A stretch of DNA of 10,856 nt, taken from the NCBI GenBank assembly GCA_946631935.1, contig CAMPAP010000032.1, forward strand, positions 1 to 10,856, in the 5' to 3' direction. The position numbers were made by a program, and so were the translations under genes. Numbering within the stretch: position 1 is the first letter of the stretch; each line of letters opens with the position of its first letter. Below are positions 1-7,016 of this stretch, in pieces. The notes beneath the pieces were generated by a model, which worked only from the letters and a program-made list of their open reading frames with translations, ran no database searches and had not been told where the DNA came from. The DNA comes from an uncultured Lachnospiraceae bacterium (lineage in GTDB: Bacteria; Bacillota; Clostridia; Lachnospirales; Lachnospiraceae).

Positions 1-1304
1 ACTTTTTCTCTGCCGCTTTCCGCATCGATTATCCTGATCTCATCATAACCCGCATATACGATCTCTCCGGTATCTTCAAAGGTCTTAAGGATATCACCGT
101 AATCATAGTCACCGACTATTTCAATGCTCCACTTTGTTTCCGAAAGATCCTGCTTAAAAGCAACTATCTCATCGTATCCGCTTATAACAAGACATGAATC
201 CGGCGTAAAGACAATATCATTGACAAAGACAGACGAAGAATCGATGCTCTTTAAAAGTAAGTGATCGGAAAGATCCCACACATTAACCGATCCGTACTCA
301 TCAAGCATTGCAAGCTTCTTCTCATCAGGGCTTACTATGAACTTGCCTATCCTTTTTCCGGTACTGTATTTCCATACAGGAGCTATATCCGAAAAACCGG
401 GAACACTGTATGTTCCAAGCGCGTTATGCAGGGCATATACAGCCTGGGTTGTCAGAGGCCTTGGATCATCTTCGGAAGGCAGCGCCGCAAGCGCAAGCTG
501 TGTTGCACCGACTCTGTCATCATTATTCAAAAGCACGGCGGACTCTGCGGCAAGGTATCTTGACTGGTTGCACATGGATTCCATCAGATTGATCTGTGCG
601 GTGTCGTAGTTCTGCTGTGCAAGCTTATAGTTTTTCTGGGCAAGATCATAATTACTTCTGATCTGGACAAGACTCCAGCAAAGATAAGCAATAATTCCCG
701 CAAGCACCACCGATGCGCAGGATATGATCATGGCGTTTCTCCGCCTGACGTACTGTCTTCTCCTCTGGATAAGCTCATCATAAGAACAGCCAAGCATTGA
801 AGCCGCAAGCCTTGGAAGTTCCACTTTTCTTGCTTTCTTGATACCTATACGGTAATCACAGCTTAAGGGCTCTATCAGCTCTTCTCTTGTTTCTTCCCTT
901 CCGTCTGCAAGCTTTCTTGTCACCGTGTCATGCAAAAGGATATCCGGGATAACCTTTCCGGGATCTCCGTCCACAAGCACCGTGAAAATATTTTTCTTCC
1001 GGTGATATTTAAGGAATGTCTCGATCTCTTTGCGAACCCATATGGATTCCGAAGTTCTCTCAGAACATATGACGATAAGATGGTCGGATTCTTCCAGGGC
1101 CTTTTCTATGTTCTCATTCAGATCGCTGGTTATGGGCAGCTCTTCCTTGTCCCTGAATATTCTTTCAAATCTTTTTATTCCCGTTTTCTTCTGTATATCA
1201 CGCGGGATCTTAAACCTCTCGAGACGCGTCTGTATCTCCGAGGCTATCGCGGAATCCTTCTCCGAATGTCTGTATGAAATAAACGCATTGTACTTCTTTA
1301 TCAT
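1..1304 (-). CDS. TIR domain protein with transmembrane segment and WD40-like propeller (C-terminus beyond window)
   Basis: 434 residues are visible; the gene continues past base 1. The start ATG (1302-1304) follows a GGGGAGAG ribosome binding site. Residues 1-130 are a TIR domain: it opens KKYNAFISYRHS and carries the SxSxWVRKE signature. W89 and E93 match the Trp and catalytic Glu of NAD-cleaving TIR domains such as SARM1, so NADase activity is plausible but unproven. An Arg-rich stretch (about 181-190) precedes one hydrophobic helix at about 191-212, predicting a cytosolic TIR domain and an outside C-terminus. A heptad-like repeat follows (218-238), then an alpha-helical part (about 240-300). 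From about 308 there are propeller-like blades (SPDEKKLAM, VNVWDL, and GYDEI seen twice). It diverges from the XRE regulator gene, which may control it. TIR-WD40 proteins are common in Firmicutes; defence or signalling roles are suspected, not shown. Confidence 0.88.
   Translation of the reverse strand, partial: MIKKYNAFISYRHSEKDSAIASEIQTRLERFKIPRDIQKKTGIKRFERIFRDKEELPITSDLNENIEKALEESDHLIVICSERTSESIWVRKEIETFLKYHRKKNIFTVLVDGDPGKVIPDILLHDTVTRKLADGREETREELIEPLSCDYRIGIKKARKVELPRLAASMLGCSYDELIQRRRQYVRRRNAMIISCASVVLAGIIAYLCWSLVQIRSNYDLAQKNYKLAQQNYDTAQINLMESMCNQSRYLAAESAVLLNNDDRVGATQLALAALPSEDDPRPLTTQAVYALHNALGTYSVPGFSDIAPVWKYSTGKRIGKFIVSPDEKKLAMLDEYGSVNVWDLSDHLLLKSIDSSSVFVNDIVFTPDSCLVISGYDEIVAFKQDLSETKWSIEIVGDYDYGDILKTFEDTGEIVYAGYDEIRIIDAESGREK
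591..653 (-). repeat. Three 21-nt units encoding an NYxxAQx heptad
   Basis: Inside the TIR gene, three consecutive units encode NYDLAQK, NYKLAQQ and NYDTAQI (residues 218-238), directly after the transmembrane helix. The 7-residue period suggests a short coiled-coil stalk or oligomerisation helix between membrane and propeller. The nucleotide units differ mainly at third positions, so this is an old duplication rather than a recent slippage event. Confidence 0.7.
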
Positions 1305-1494
1305 ATTTCTCTCCCCATAAACCGAAATACTCTCATCCGCCAAAATACGATTTAAAACAAACAGTTATAACCACACCCAAATCATAACAGATCCGTATGG
1401 TTTATGCATTTTCACGACATTACCATTTTAACCACGCAGAAAGGTTTCTGCAACCTTTCTGACTATTTCAGCCATCAAAAAGGAGGAGAAAAAA
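1305..1494. promoter_or_regulatory. Divergent intergenic region between TIR gene and XRE regulator gene
   Basis: AT-rich spacer that must hold the promoters of both flanking genes. For the leftward TIR gene, TGTTATGAT on the minus strand (-10 at 1381-1386) is an extended -10 candidate without a convincing -35. No clear promoter was found for the rightward gene. The main structure is the inverted repeat at 1437-1461. The regulator gene's ribosome binding site AGGAGG is at 1481-1486, 8 nt before its ATG. Confidence 0.45.
1437..1461. repeat. Perfect 10-bp inverted repeat, candidate operator or leader hairpin
   Basis: The arms CAGAAAGGTT (1437-1446) and AACCTTTCTG (1452-1461) are exact reverse complements around the 5-nt loop TCTGC. 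An overlapping palindrome, GCAGAAAGGTTTCTGC (1436-1451), has 7-bp arms and a 2-nt centre. No T-tract follows on either strand, so it is not an intrinsic terminator. Its place between the divergent genes and about 20 nt before the regulator's ribosome binding site fits an autoregulatory operator. The right-arm CCTTT could also pair with AAAGG at that ribosome binding site, so an RNA-level switch is a second option. Confidence 0.6.
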
Positions 1495-1962
1495 ATGCAG
1501 AAAAAAACCAAAAAAACAGGGAATGCAAAAACCAAAGACATGAGGATGGATACCGTGAAAAATATACGATCCATCATCGAACAGCTGGACAGACACCGGA
1601 AAAACGCATCATGCGGATACTTGTCGGCAGAATACTACGTGGATCTTGGCAAAAAAGTCAGATACCAGCGGACAGCACTGAAACTGTCCCAGGAAGAACT
1701 GGGAATGCTTTGGGGTGTGTCCCAGGCTGAGGTCTCCAATATCGAGCTGGGTAACAGAAAGGTTTCCGTGGAGCAGCTTTTCCTTCTGAAAATGCTCCGG
1801 CCCTCCATGGATCTTAACAGCCTACTCGGTTTTTATCCGGAAAAGGACGGAAAACTTTACGAGCAGCTCAGACTTCTTGAACAGACTTTAACTCCCAGGG
1901 ATATCTCAGCCGTCACAAGCCTCATTGAACTGATCACAAATTCCGGTTCTCACATCCGGTAA
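1495..1962 (+). CDS. XRE-family helix-turn-helix transcriptional regulator
   Basis: 155 aa, started at the ATG with an excellent AGGAGG 8 nt upstream; later in-frame ATGs at codons 16 and 18 lack such a site. The first 23 residues are basic (KKTKKTGNAKTK). Residues about 51-102 form a Cro/C1-type HTH: LGKKVRYQRTALKLSQEELG is followed by the recognition-helix segment VSQAEVSNIELGNRKVS, a textbook XRE pattern. The C-terminal 50 residues are helical and match no effector domain I recognise. It is expected to bind DNA as a dimer in the cytosol, possibly at the inverted repeat just upstream, and so control itself and the divergent TIR gene. It lies 11 nt upstream of the DUF5688-like gene, whose ribosome binding site overlaps its stop codon, so the two are co-translated. 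The family call is firm; the targets are inference. Confidence 0.9.
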   Translation: MQKKTKKTGNAKTKDMRMDTVKNIRSIIEQLDRHRKNASCGYLSAEYYVDLGKKVRYQRTALKLSQEELGMLWGVSQAEVSNIELGNRKVSVEQLFLLKMLRPSMDLNSLLGFYPEKDGKLYEQLRLLEQTLTPRDISAVTSLIELITNSGSHIR

Positions 1963-1973
1963 AGGAGGAATCC

Positions 1974-2786
1974 GTGAAACCTGAGATATATAAAAGCCTC
2001 TGCTTTACCGCAAGATACGGCGCATGTGTAAATACCGGAAACCCATCAAGCTTCGTGTCCATGAAAAGCTACGGAATGGTCCTGACTTTATGTACCTTTT
2101 CCATACAGGACAATAAGGCTCTGGCAATACCCGTAAGCCTTGCGGAAGCATCCAAATGGAATATTCCCGTCCCTGATATGTTCAATATTGCCAGGGACAA
2201 TACGCCGCATTTTTTCACTGTAAGCGTATATGATCTTAAAAAAAGAGAATTTGCCGATATGGACTGGAACAGGGACGGAACATATAATTTTGAGCCGCAG
2301 GAATTTAGCTTAGCCGCCGAAGATAACATACCATATGACAGCTGCAGCAGATACGGTATGAGATATCACTTGCGTTTTTCGCAGACAGTGGGCTGCGCTC
2401 CGCTCTTTTACCCGAATCTGATGAAAAGGATCTCCATGACCTCAAAAAAAGATCCGGTGATACTTATGAACGCTCCCGGGGAAATGTTTGTGTTTGAAGG
2501 GGAAAACGCCGTTACATACGCCAAAAAATATATCAAAGCCGTATCTCCCCATACCCCCGCTGCCAAAAACGAGATACTCATCTACAGATATCTGAAAAAA
2601 AACCGTGTACTCCAGGACCTTACCCGAATTCCCACCATATCATCAAAAGAAAACAAAGAAGCCCATATACCCGCAGGCAGTGTGCACAGCGCCTGGGGCG
2701 ATACCGTGCTTCGGAGCAATATGTATGAGTGGAGGAATCAAAAAGATTCCGAAATCTTCAAAAACAAAAAAGACTCCCCGCCTTAA
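1974..2786 (+). CDS. DUF5688-like protein of unknown function
   Basis: 270 aa with a GTG start; AAAGGAGG (1961-1968) overlaps the stop codon of the preceding regulator gene. There is no signal peptide or transmembrane helix, so it is probably cytosolic. I see resemblance to Lachnospiraceae DUF5688 proteins in two places: a segment ending in NIARDNTP (about 55-78), like their conserved A..NTP block, and GCAPLFYPNLMKRIS (140-154) followed by PVILMNAPGEMFVFEGE, which aligns with the family's block of a YP-leader, helix and LPSSIHEV-like strand. The canonical LPSSxHE is not preserved here (NAPGEMF), so this is a diverged member or only a relative. After about residue 215 the chain is polar and low in structure. 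The final codons coincide with the metF terminator. Function is unknown; pairing with an HTH gene suggests a regulator-partner or toxin-antitoxin-like arrangement, which I cannot support further. Confidence 0.75.
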   Translation: MKPEIYKSLCFTARYGACVNTGNPSSFVSMKSYGMVLTLCTFSIQDNKALAIPVSLAEASKWNIPVPDMFNIARDNTPHFFTVSVYDLKKREFADMDWNRDGTYNFEPQEFSLAAEDNIPYDSCSRYGMRYHLRFSQTVGCAPLFYPNLMKRISMTSKKDPVILMNAPGEMFVFEGENAVTYAKKYIKAVSPHTPAAKNEILIYRYLKKNRVLQDLTRIPTISSKENKEAHIPAGSVHSAWGDTVLRSNMYEWRNQKDSEIFKNKKDSPP

Positions 2787-2798
2787 TGGCGGGAAGCC
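2760..2798 (-). terminator. Rho-independent terminator of metF and the leftward operon
   Basis: Read on the minus strand, arms GGCTTCCCGCC and GGCGGGGAGTC form an 11-bp stem (two G-U pairs) around ATTAA, followed at once by TTTTTTGTTTTT. It sits 15 nt after the metF stop codon. On the plus strand the A-tract precedes the stem and no T-tract follows, so it should not stop rightward transcripts. It overlaps the last nine codons of the convergent DUF5688-like gene. Confidence 0.9.
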
Positions 2799-2813
2799 CC
2801 TTGACACGATCAT

Positions 2814-3674
2814 TTATATTATGTTCTTGATACCGTCGCAGATCCTTTTGGCTGCAGACGGATTGTTCATGGTATATATGTGAACGCCGTCGCATCCGCC
2901 GGCAATAAGATCGATTATCTGTGATACCGCATAGCAGAGACCGGCATCAAAAAGAGCATCTTTATTGTCCTCGTAACGGTCGATTATCTTCCTGAATCTT
3001 TCCGGTAGCTTGGCTCCGCAGGTTGTGACCATTCTCTTAATGGTCTTTGCAGAAAGACAGGGCATGATGCCCGGAGTTATGGGAACCTCTATCCCAGCGA
3101 TCCTTGCATCTTCCACGAATGAAAAGAAATCATCATTGTCAAAAAAGAGCTGGCTTAAAAGGACCTCGGCACCCGCATCGACTTTTTTTCTGAGATTTAA
3201 CATCTCACTTATCCTGTCGGATGAATCGGGATGATTCTCAGGGTAACACGCTCCCGCAATGCAAAAGTCCGTCTTGGGCCTTATGTATGAGATAAGATCG
3301 GAAGCATGCATGAAAACACCTTTTGACGGAGCATTGGGATTAACATCCCCACGAAGAGCGAGAATATTCTCTATTCCGGCATCCTCAAGCTGCCTGCAGA
3401 AATCATCTATCTCCTGCCTGTCATAGCAAAGACATGTAAGATGTGCGACAGCTTCCGTGTGATACTTTTCACGGATCTTATTACAGATCGCTATGGTCTT
3501 ATTATTATTGGAACTTCCGCCTGCTCCGAATGTAACGCTGATATAATCAGGCTTCAGATCGCACAAAACCTCCAGTGTCTCATCGATATTATCAAGTTCG
3601 TCCCGGGCTTTGGGCGGAAATATCTCAAATGACAATACCCTGTCTCTGGACTTATAGATTTCCGTAAGTTTCAT
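2814..3674 (-). CDS. metF: 5,10-methylenetetrahydrofolate reductase
   Basis: 286 aa, close to the roughly 295 aa of bacterial MetF. It reduces 5,10-methylene-THF to 5-methyl-THF using FAD and a reductant, supplying the methyl group for methionine synthesis; it is cytosolic. Visible signatures are SFEIFPPK with the catalytic Glu at 17 (Glu28 of E. coli), SVTFGAGGSSNN (46-57), ALRGD with the flavin-associated Asp at 110 (Asp120 of E. coli), CYPENHPDS, and TPGIMPCLSAKTI. The domain appears whole, with no long eukaryotic-type C-terminal regulatory region and no adjacent metV. The ATG is preceded by GAAAGGA. The gene lies 72 nt downstream of the Memo/AMMECR1 gene with no terminator between, and has its own promoter, so it may be transcribed both alone and by read-through. 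No SAM or cobalamin riboswitch fits in the roughly 30-nt leader. Confidence 0.95.
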   Translation of the reverse strand: MKLTEIYKSRDRVLSFEIFPPKARDELDNIDETLEVLCDLKPDYISVTFGAGGSSNNNKTIAICNKIREKYHTEAVAHLTCLCYDRQEIDDFCRQLEDAGIENILALRGDVNPNAPSKGVFMHASDLISYIRPKTDFCIAGACYPENHPDSSDRISEMLNLRKKVDAGAEVLLSQLFFDNDDFFSFVEDARIAGIEVPITPGIMPCLSAKTIKRMVTTCGAKLPERFRKIIDRYEDNKDALFDAGLCYAVSQIIDLIAGGCDGVHIYTMNNPSAAKRICDGIKNII

Positions 3675-3712
3675 TTTTTATCCTTTCAGTAACAGGCTTA
3701 TATTTATGGCTG

Positions 3713-3740
3713 ATTATAACACATGCATCACGTCAGTTAA
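3713..3740 (-). promoter_or_regulatory. Sigma-70-type promoter for metF
   Basis: Minus strand: perfect -10 TATAAT (3713-3718), 16-nt spacer, and -35-like TTAACT (3735-3740; 4 of 6 match TTGACA). The predicted transcript starts near 3706, leaving about a 30-nt leader to the metF ATG. This puts a promoter inside the leftward gene run, right after the Memo/AMMECR1 stop. Confidence 0.65.
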
Positions 3741-3746
3741 AAACCG

Positions 3747-5174
3747 TCACTTATGTCTTATAACTTCAAAGCGTTCAAGGCGGTAATCTTCACCCCTTTG
3801 TATCCCGCCCTTGCTCATGGCTATGGATATCTGCTCTTCCACGGTATCTACGCCTTCAAGGTCAGGAAGCAGAAGGCCTCGCCTTGATCCGCAGGTCACT
3901 ATGACTCCGTATCTTTTTACATCAAGTTCATCCGGCGAATCTATGGGTTCAGGAGACGTCAGCACATCCACATTTATCTCAAGGTACGGAAGTTCGGACC
4001 TGTCTATGGGTTCAAACCTCGGATCATTTGTCGACGCACTTACCGCATTTTGAACGATCTCCTCCATGATGCTTGAAGCTGTCGGCAATATGGTTCCTAT
4101 ACAGCCGCGAAGCGCTCCGTGTTCGTGAATCGACACAAACACTCCGGCTCTTTTTTCTGTAAGTTCGGATATTTCCTCCTTTGTAAGAAGCGGGGCAAGC
4201 TCATCTGCCTTAGGATTTTTCCCGGTTCTTATATACCGGTCTATGGTCTTTCTTGCAATCTTCACATATCCGTCGCTTTTTTCAAGATTCGTATTCAGCC
4301 TTGCACTTTCTTTTTTAAGATAGATATCAAGAAATCTTCTGTCATCGTATGCAAGGGCTTTCCCGTCATCACCTGTCTCCGGATAGAAGCTGCATATGCC
4401 GTATCCCACACCGGTTACATCCTCATGGGAATAAACTTTCGCCTTTACCCTGCAGCCATCAAGTGCTCCGGCCATAATTACAAAAGACCTGTGTCCGCAC
4501 TCAGCCGCCTTTTCGCAGAAGCCTTCATCGAATTCCAGCATCTCGCCAAAGGCTGCCCTTGATGCCGTATCCATTATCTTTTTATCATATTCGGGGCCTT
4601 CTTTTGCAAATCCGTAAGGTCCGTAATCCTGCAATTTGTGTGACAGATCCCCGCTTGCAATATATACACATCTTCTTCCCAGTTCTTCCGCGGATTTTTT
4701 TATGATCATTCCAAGCTCATAATGGGTGGGCAGATCAAGGCCTGACAGGCCTATCCTTACTATGCGGAAATCCGTGTATTTTTGCCTTATAAAAAAGAGA
4801 GGAACCATGGTCCCGTGATCGAGCCCGGGATCCTTTTCTCCCATTGTTCCCGCCTGCAGATCTGCCTTTCCGGCATTCTTTTCTATAAGGCTGACAAGTT
4901 CGGTATCATATTTCTCATCAAAGGAAACCCCGGCTGCACCAAATCTTCCGAAATCCCCTCTTGCGCCTTTTTTCGGCGAGATATGGAAATAGTCATAATA
5001 CATTACGGAATGGGGACTCGATATTATGATGGTTTCGGGTTTTATCGCTGCTATCTCTTCGGCAACACGCTTATACGAATCTATGGTCTTTTGTACCTGC
5101 TTTTCACTTCCCTTTCCCACCTCAGGAACGATCATCGGAGGGTGTGGAACCATAAAAGCCGCTTCTATTGCCAT
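3747..5174 (-). CDS. amrA: Fused Memo-like (LigB-type) and AMMECR1 protein of the AmmeMemoRadiSam system
   Basis: 475 aa from an ATG preceded by AAGGAG. Residues 1-265 form a class III extradiol dioxygenase/Memo-like domain. It shows MVPHPP (H11), SSPHS (H55), DHGTMVPL (H120), SGDLSHKL (H179) and HRSFVIMAGAL (H228), consistent with a metal-binding His-rich site. Residues about 275-475 are an AMMECR1 domain with FVSIHEHGALRGCIG (347-360, invariant RGCIG with C358) and NDPRF (383-387). Both halves look intact. The partner in this system is a radical SAM enzyme; its 3' end is at the right edge of the window (10752-10856), five genes upstream. The chemistry of the system is unknown. An aromatic ring-cleaving role is not implied, because the fold is shared with non-enzymatic metal-binding Memo proteins. 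It lies 30 nt after the adenylate cyclase gene, so it is probably in the same operon. Confidence 0.9.
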   Translation of the reverse strand: MAIEAAFMVPHPPMIVPEVGKGSEKQVQKTIDSYKRVAEEIAAIKPETIIISSPHSVMYYDYFHISPKKGARGDFGRFGAAGVSFDEKYDTELVSLIEKNAGKADLQAGTMGEKDPGLDHGTMVPLFFIRQKYTDFRIVRIGLSGLDLPTHYELGMIIKKSAEELGRRCVYIASGDLSHKLQDYGPYGFAKEGPEYDKKIMDTASRAAFGEMLEFDEGFCEKAAECGHRSFVIMAGALDGCRVKAKVYSHEDVTGVGYGICSFYPETGDDGKALAYDDRRFLDIYLKKESARLNTNLEKSDGYVKIARKTIDRYIRTGKNPKADELAPLLTKEEISELTEKRAGVFVSIHEHGALRGCIGTILPTASSIMEEIVQNAVSASTNDPRFEPIDRSELPYLEINVDVLTSPEPIDSPDELDVKRYGVIVTCGSRRGLLLPDLEGVDTVEEQISIAMSKGGIQRGEDYRLERFEVIRHK

Positions 5175-5204
5175 ATCACAGACTCCTTAACTGACTGTCA
5201 AAAA

Positions 5205-7016
5205 TCATTTATCAAGTATCTCCTCAAGCTTAAGAACTTCAAAGCCCTCGGCCTTACCCTTGAGTTTTACTGTTCCTCCAAGAGACGTACAGCGGATCCT
5301 GCCTTCAAGAGCATCCGCAACGACCCTGCTTATATATACACATCCGCCGGGCGCATTGGCTTCAAGGCGGGCTGCCGTGTTGACGGTATCGCCTATGGCA
5401 GTATAGTCCATATGTCTCTCTGCTCCCATATTGCCTACGACTGCGGGACCGAAATGCACTCCGACTCCGACTCTTAATTCCTCACCGATCTCTTCCTTTA
5501 GTTCATCGGAAACTCTGGCAGCTCCCTCTACGATCCCCTGCGCGGTTTTCACGGCATTAAAGACCGCATCCTCCTGTGGAAGGGGTGCTCCCCAGAACGC
5601 CATCATTGCATCTCCGACGAATTTGTCCAGAGTTCCTTTATTGTCCTCAACGCATCCGCTGGCCATTGTCAAATAACGGTTAAGGATAAATACCACCTTT
5701 TCGGGATCGAGCCTTTCAGACATGGTGGTAAATCCTCTGACATCAACGAAAAGCACCGCAATGTCGCAAAGCTTTCCTCCAAGTGACAGAGCCCCTGTTC
5801 CTTCCTTAAGGATCTCCTGCACGATCTCCGGAGCAACATATCTTTCAAAGGTACTTGTTATCTGACGCCTCGCCTTTGCGGCACTAAGATAATGAAATAC
5901 AACCGAGACAACGTAACCTGCAAATATTCCGACGGGAATCCAAAGCGGATGAACAATGATGCCTTTGTCATATATCTTTACCGCGCAAAACAGCCAGATC
6001 ACTATCGAAGCACTGCCCAGCACCATTGACGGCAGTATCTTTTTCGAAAAGAAAAAAATGTATAACAGAAAGAGTACCGCAAGCATTACCATGTACTGCA
6101 GATTGTTCGGTATCTCCCTGCGGTAATTGGAGTTTAAGAACTGCTGGGTCTCATTTGCCTGGAATTCAACGCCGTACATGGCATTTGAACGGTCAATGGG
6201 TGTAAAGTAAGCATCCTGGAGTCCCGCTGCATAGGGTCCGATAAATACGATCTTATCCTCATAGTAGTCAGGAGGAATATTACCCTCGTAAAGATCAAGG
6301 AAGGACTGGTCATAATAGTCGCCTGATTTTCCGGTAAATGTAACGTAGAATTGTCCGCGTTCATTGGTCTCGGGAGGAACAAAAGGCTTGCCAAGCTTCC
6401 TGCAGTATAGTTCCACCGCCTTATACGGCATGGAATAAACTCTCTCACCCGGATCGATGTACATGATGCCGTGTCGCATGATTCCGTCCGTATCGTACAT
6501 GGCATTGATATGTCCCTGGCTTGTTACTTCTTTTAAAGCATCATAGGGTTCTTCGTAAAGAACGATGCGGTAATCATCCCACTCCGCTGATCCGTCATCC
6601 GACTTAAACCATCCGGATGAAAATGATGCGGCTGTGGCAGTTACAACGCAGCCAAGTTCATCGGCAGCCTTTGCAAGCCTTTCATCTGCTTCAGGATCGG
6701 TCTCCCCCGAATAAAGCGTATCTATCGCAACAGCGGCAGGTCTTTTCTCAGGATCCGAGGCCAGATTCTCAAGCGCCTGTGCCATGATATTTCTGTCCCA
6801 CGTATTATATGGGCCTATGGTCGTCAGAGTCTGTTCATCTATGCCGAACAAAATGACATCTCCGTTCACATACTGGGGTTTTTGATACAGATTATCCTGG
6901 AGCCACTGGTCAAGCCAGTCAAGGATCCCCAGGCGGACCAAGATGACAAAAGCAACTGCGAGTGCAAGTGAGTATATGGTTTTATATATGGAGGTTTTTT
7001 TAATACTTTTCATCAC
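5205..7016 (-). CDS. CHASE2-domain class III adenylate cyclase, membrane sensor
   Basis: 603 aa from GTG at 7016; the next codon is ATG (7013), overlapping the upstream stop as TGATG, and is an equally good or better start. One helix (about 14-32) leads to an extracytoplasmic CHASE2 domain (about 40-300, with DGIMRHGIMYI and IVFIGPYAAGLQDAYFTP). Three transmembrane helices follow (about 306-323, 329-347, 357-377), then a cyclase-transducer-like linker (FERYVAPEIVQEIL, 390-403) and the catalytic domain (about 415-570). All key residues are present: metal-binding D425 (LFVDVRGFT) and D469 (DKFVGDAMMAFWGAP), adenine-selecting K465 and D543, and transition-state N546 and R550. Specificity for ATP, giving cAMP, is therefore predicted, and it should work as a homodimer. 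The CHASE2 ligand is unknown; the coupled FecR/Ig-like gene just upstream is the obvious candidate partner. Confidence 0.95.
   Translation of the reverse strand: MMKSIKKTSIYKTIYSLALAVAFVILVRLGILDWLDQWLQDNLYQKPQYVNGDVILFGIDEQTLTTIGPYNTWDRNIMAQALENLASDPEKRPAAVAIDTLYSGETDPEADERLAKAADELGCVVTATAASFSSGWFKSDDGSAEWDDYRIVLYEEPYDALKEVTSQGHINAMYDTDGIMRHGIMYIDPGERVYSMPYKAVELYCRKLGKPFVPPETNERGQFYVTFTGKSGDYYDQSFLDLYEGNIPPDYYEDKIVFIGPYAAGLQDAYFTPIDRSNAMYGVEFQANETQQFLNSNYRREIPNNLQYMVMLAVLFLLYIFFFSKKILPSMVLGSASIVIWLFCAVKIYDKGIIVHPLWIPVGIFAGYVVSVVFHYLSAAKARRQITSTFERYVAPEIVQEILKEGTGALSLGGKLCDIAVLFVDVRGFTTMSERLDPEKVVFILNRYLTMASGCVEDNKGTLDKFVGDAMMAFWGAPLPQEDAVFNAVKTAQGIVEGAARVSDELKEEIGEELRVGVGVHFGPAVVGNMGAERHMDYTAIGDTVNTAARLEANAPGGCVYISRVVADALEGRIRCTSLGGTVKLKGKAEGFEVLKLEEILDK

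Noticed and set aside
1437..1461. Inverted repeat as an intrinsic terminator
   Set aside because: No T-tract follows the stem on either strand, and it lies between divergent genes where no transcript should end.
1404..1730. Plus-strand open frame starting upstream of the XRE gene
   Set aside because: It runs in another frame through the inverted repeat and the HTH coding region. The XRE frame has a far better ribosome binding site and a clear domain.
2069..2329. Minus-strand open frame of 86 codons inside the DUF5688-like gene
   Set aside because: No ribosome binding site, no recognisable motif, and fully antisense to a better-supported gene.
3675..3746. Possible SAM or cobalamin riboswitch before metF
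   Set aside because: The predicted leader is about 30 nt and the whole gap is 72 nt, too short for either class; no matching fold is visible.
3747..5174. Aromatic-degrading extradiol dioxygenase
   Set aside because: The fused AMMECR1 domain and the radical SAM partner place it in the AmmeMemoRadiSam family; no aromatic catabolism genes are present.
4782..5477. Plus-strand open frame of 231 codons
   Set aside because: It spans the junction of two well-supported minus-strand genes, has no ribosome binding site or recognisable domain, and reads as a shadow of their codons.
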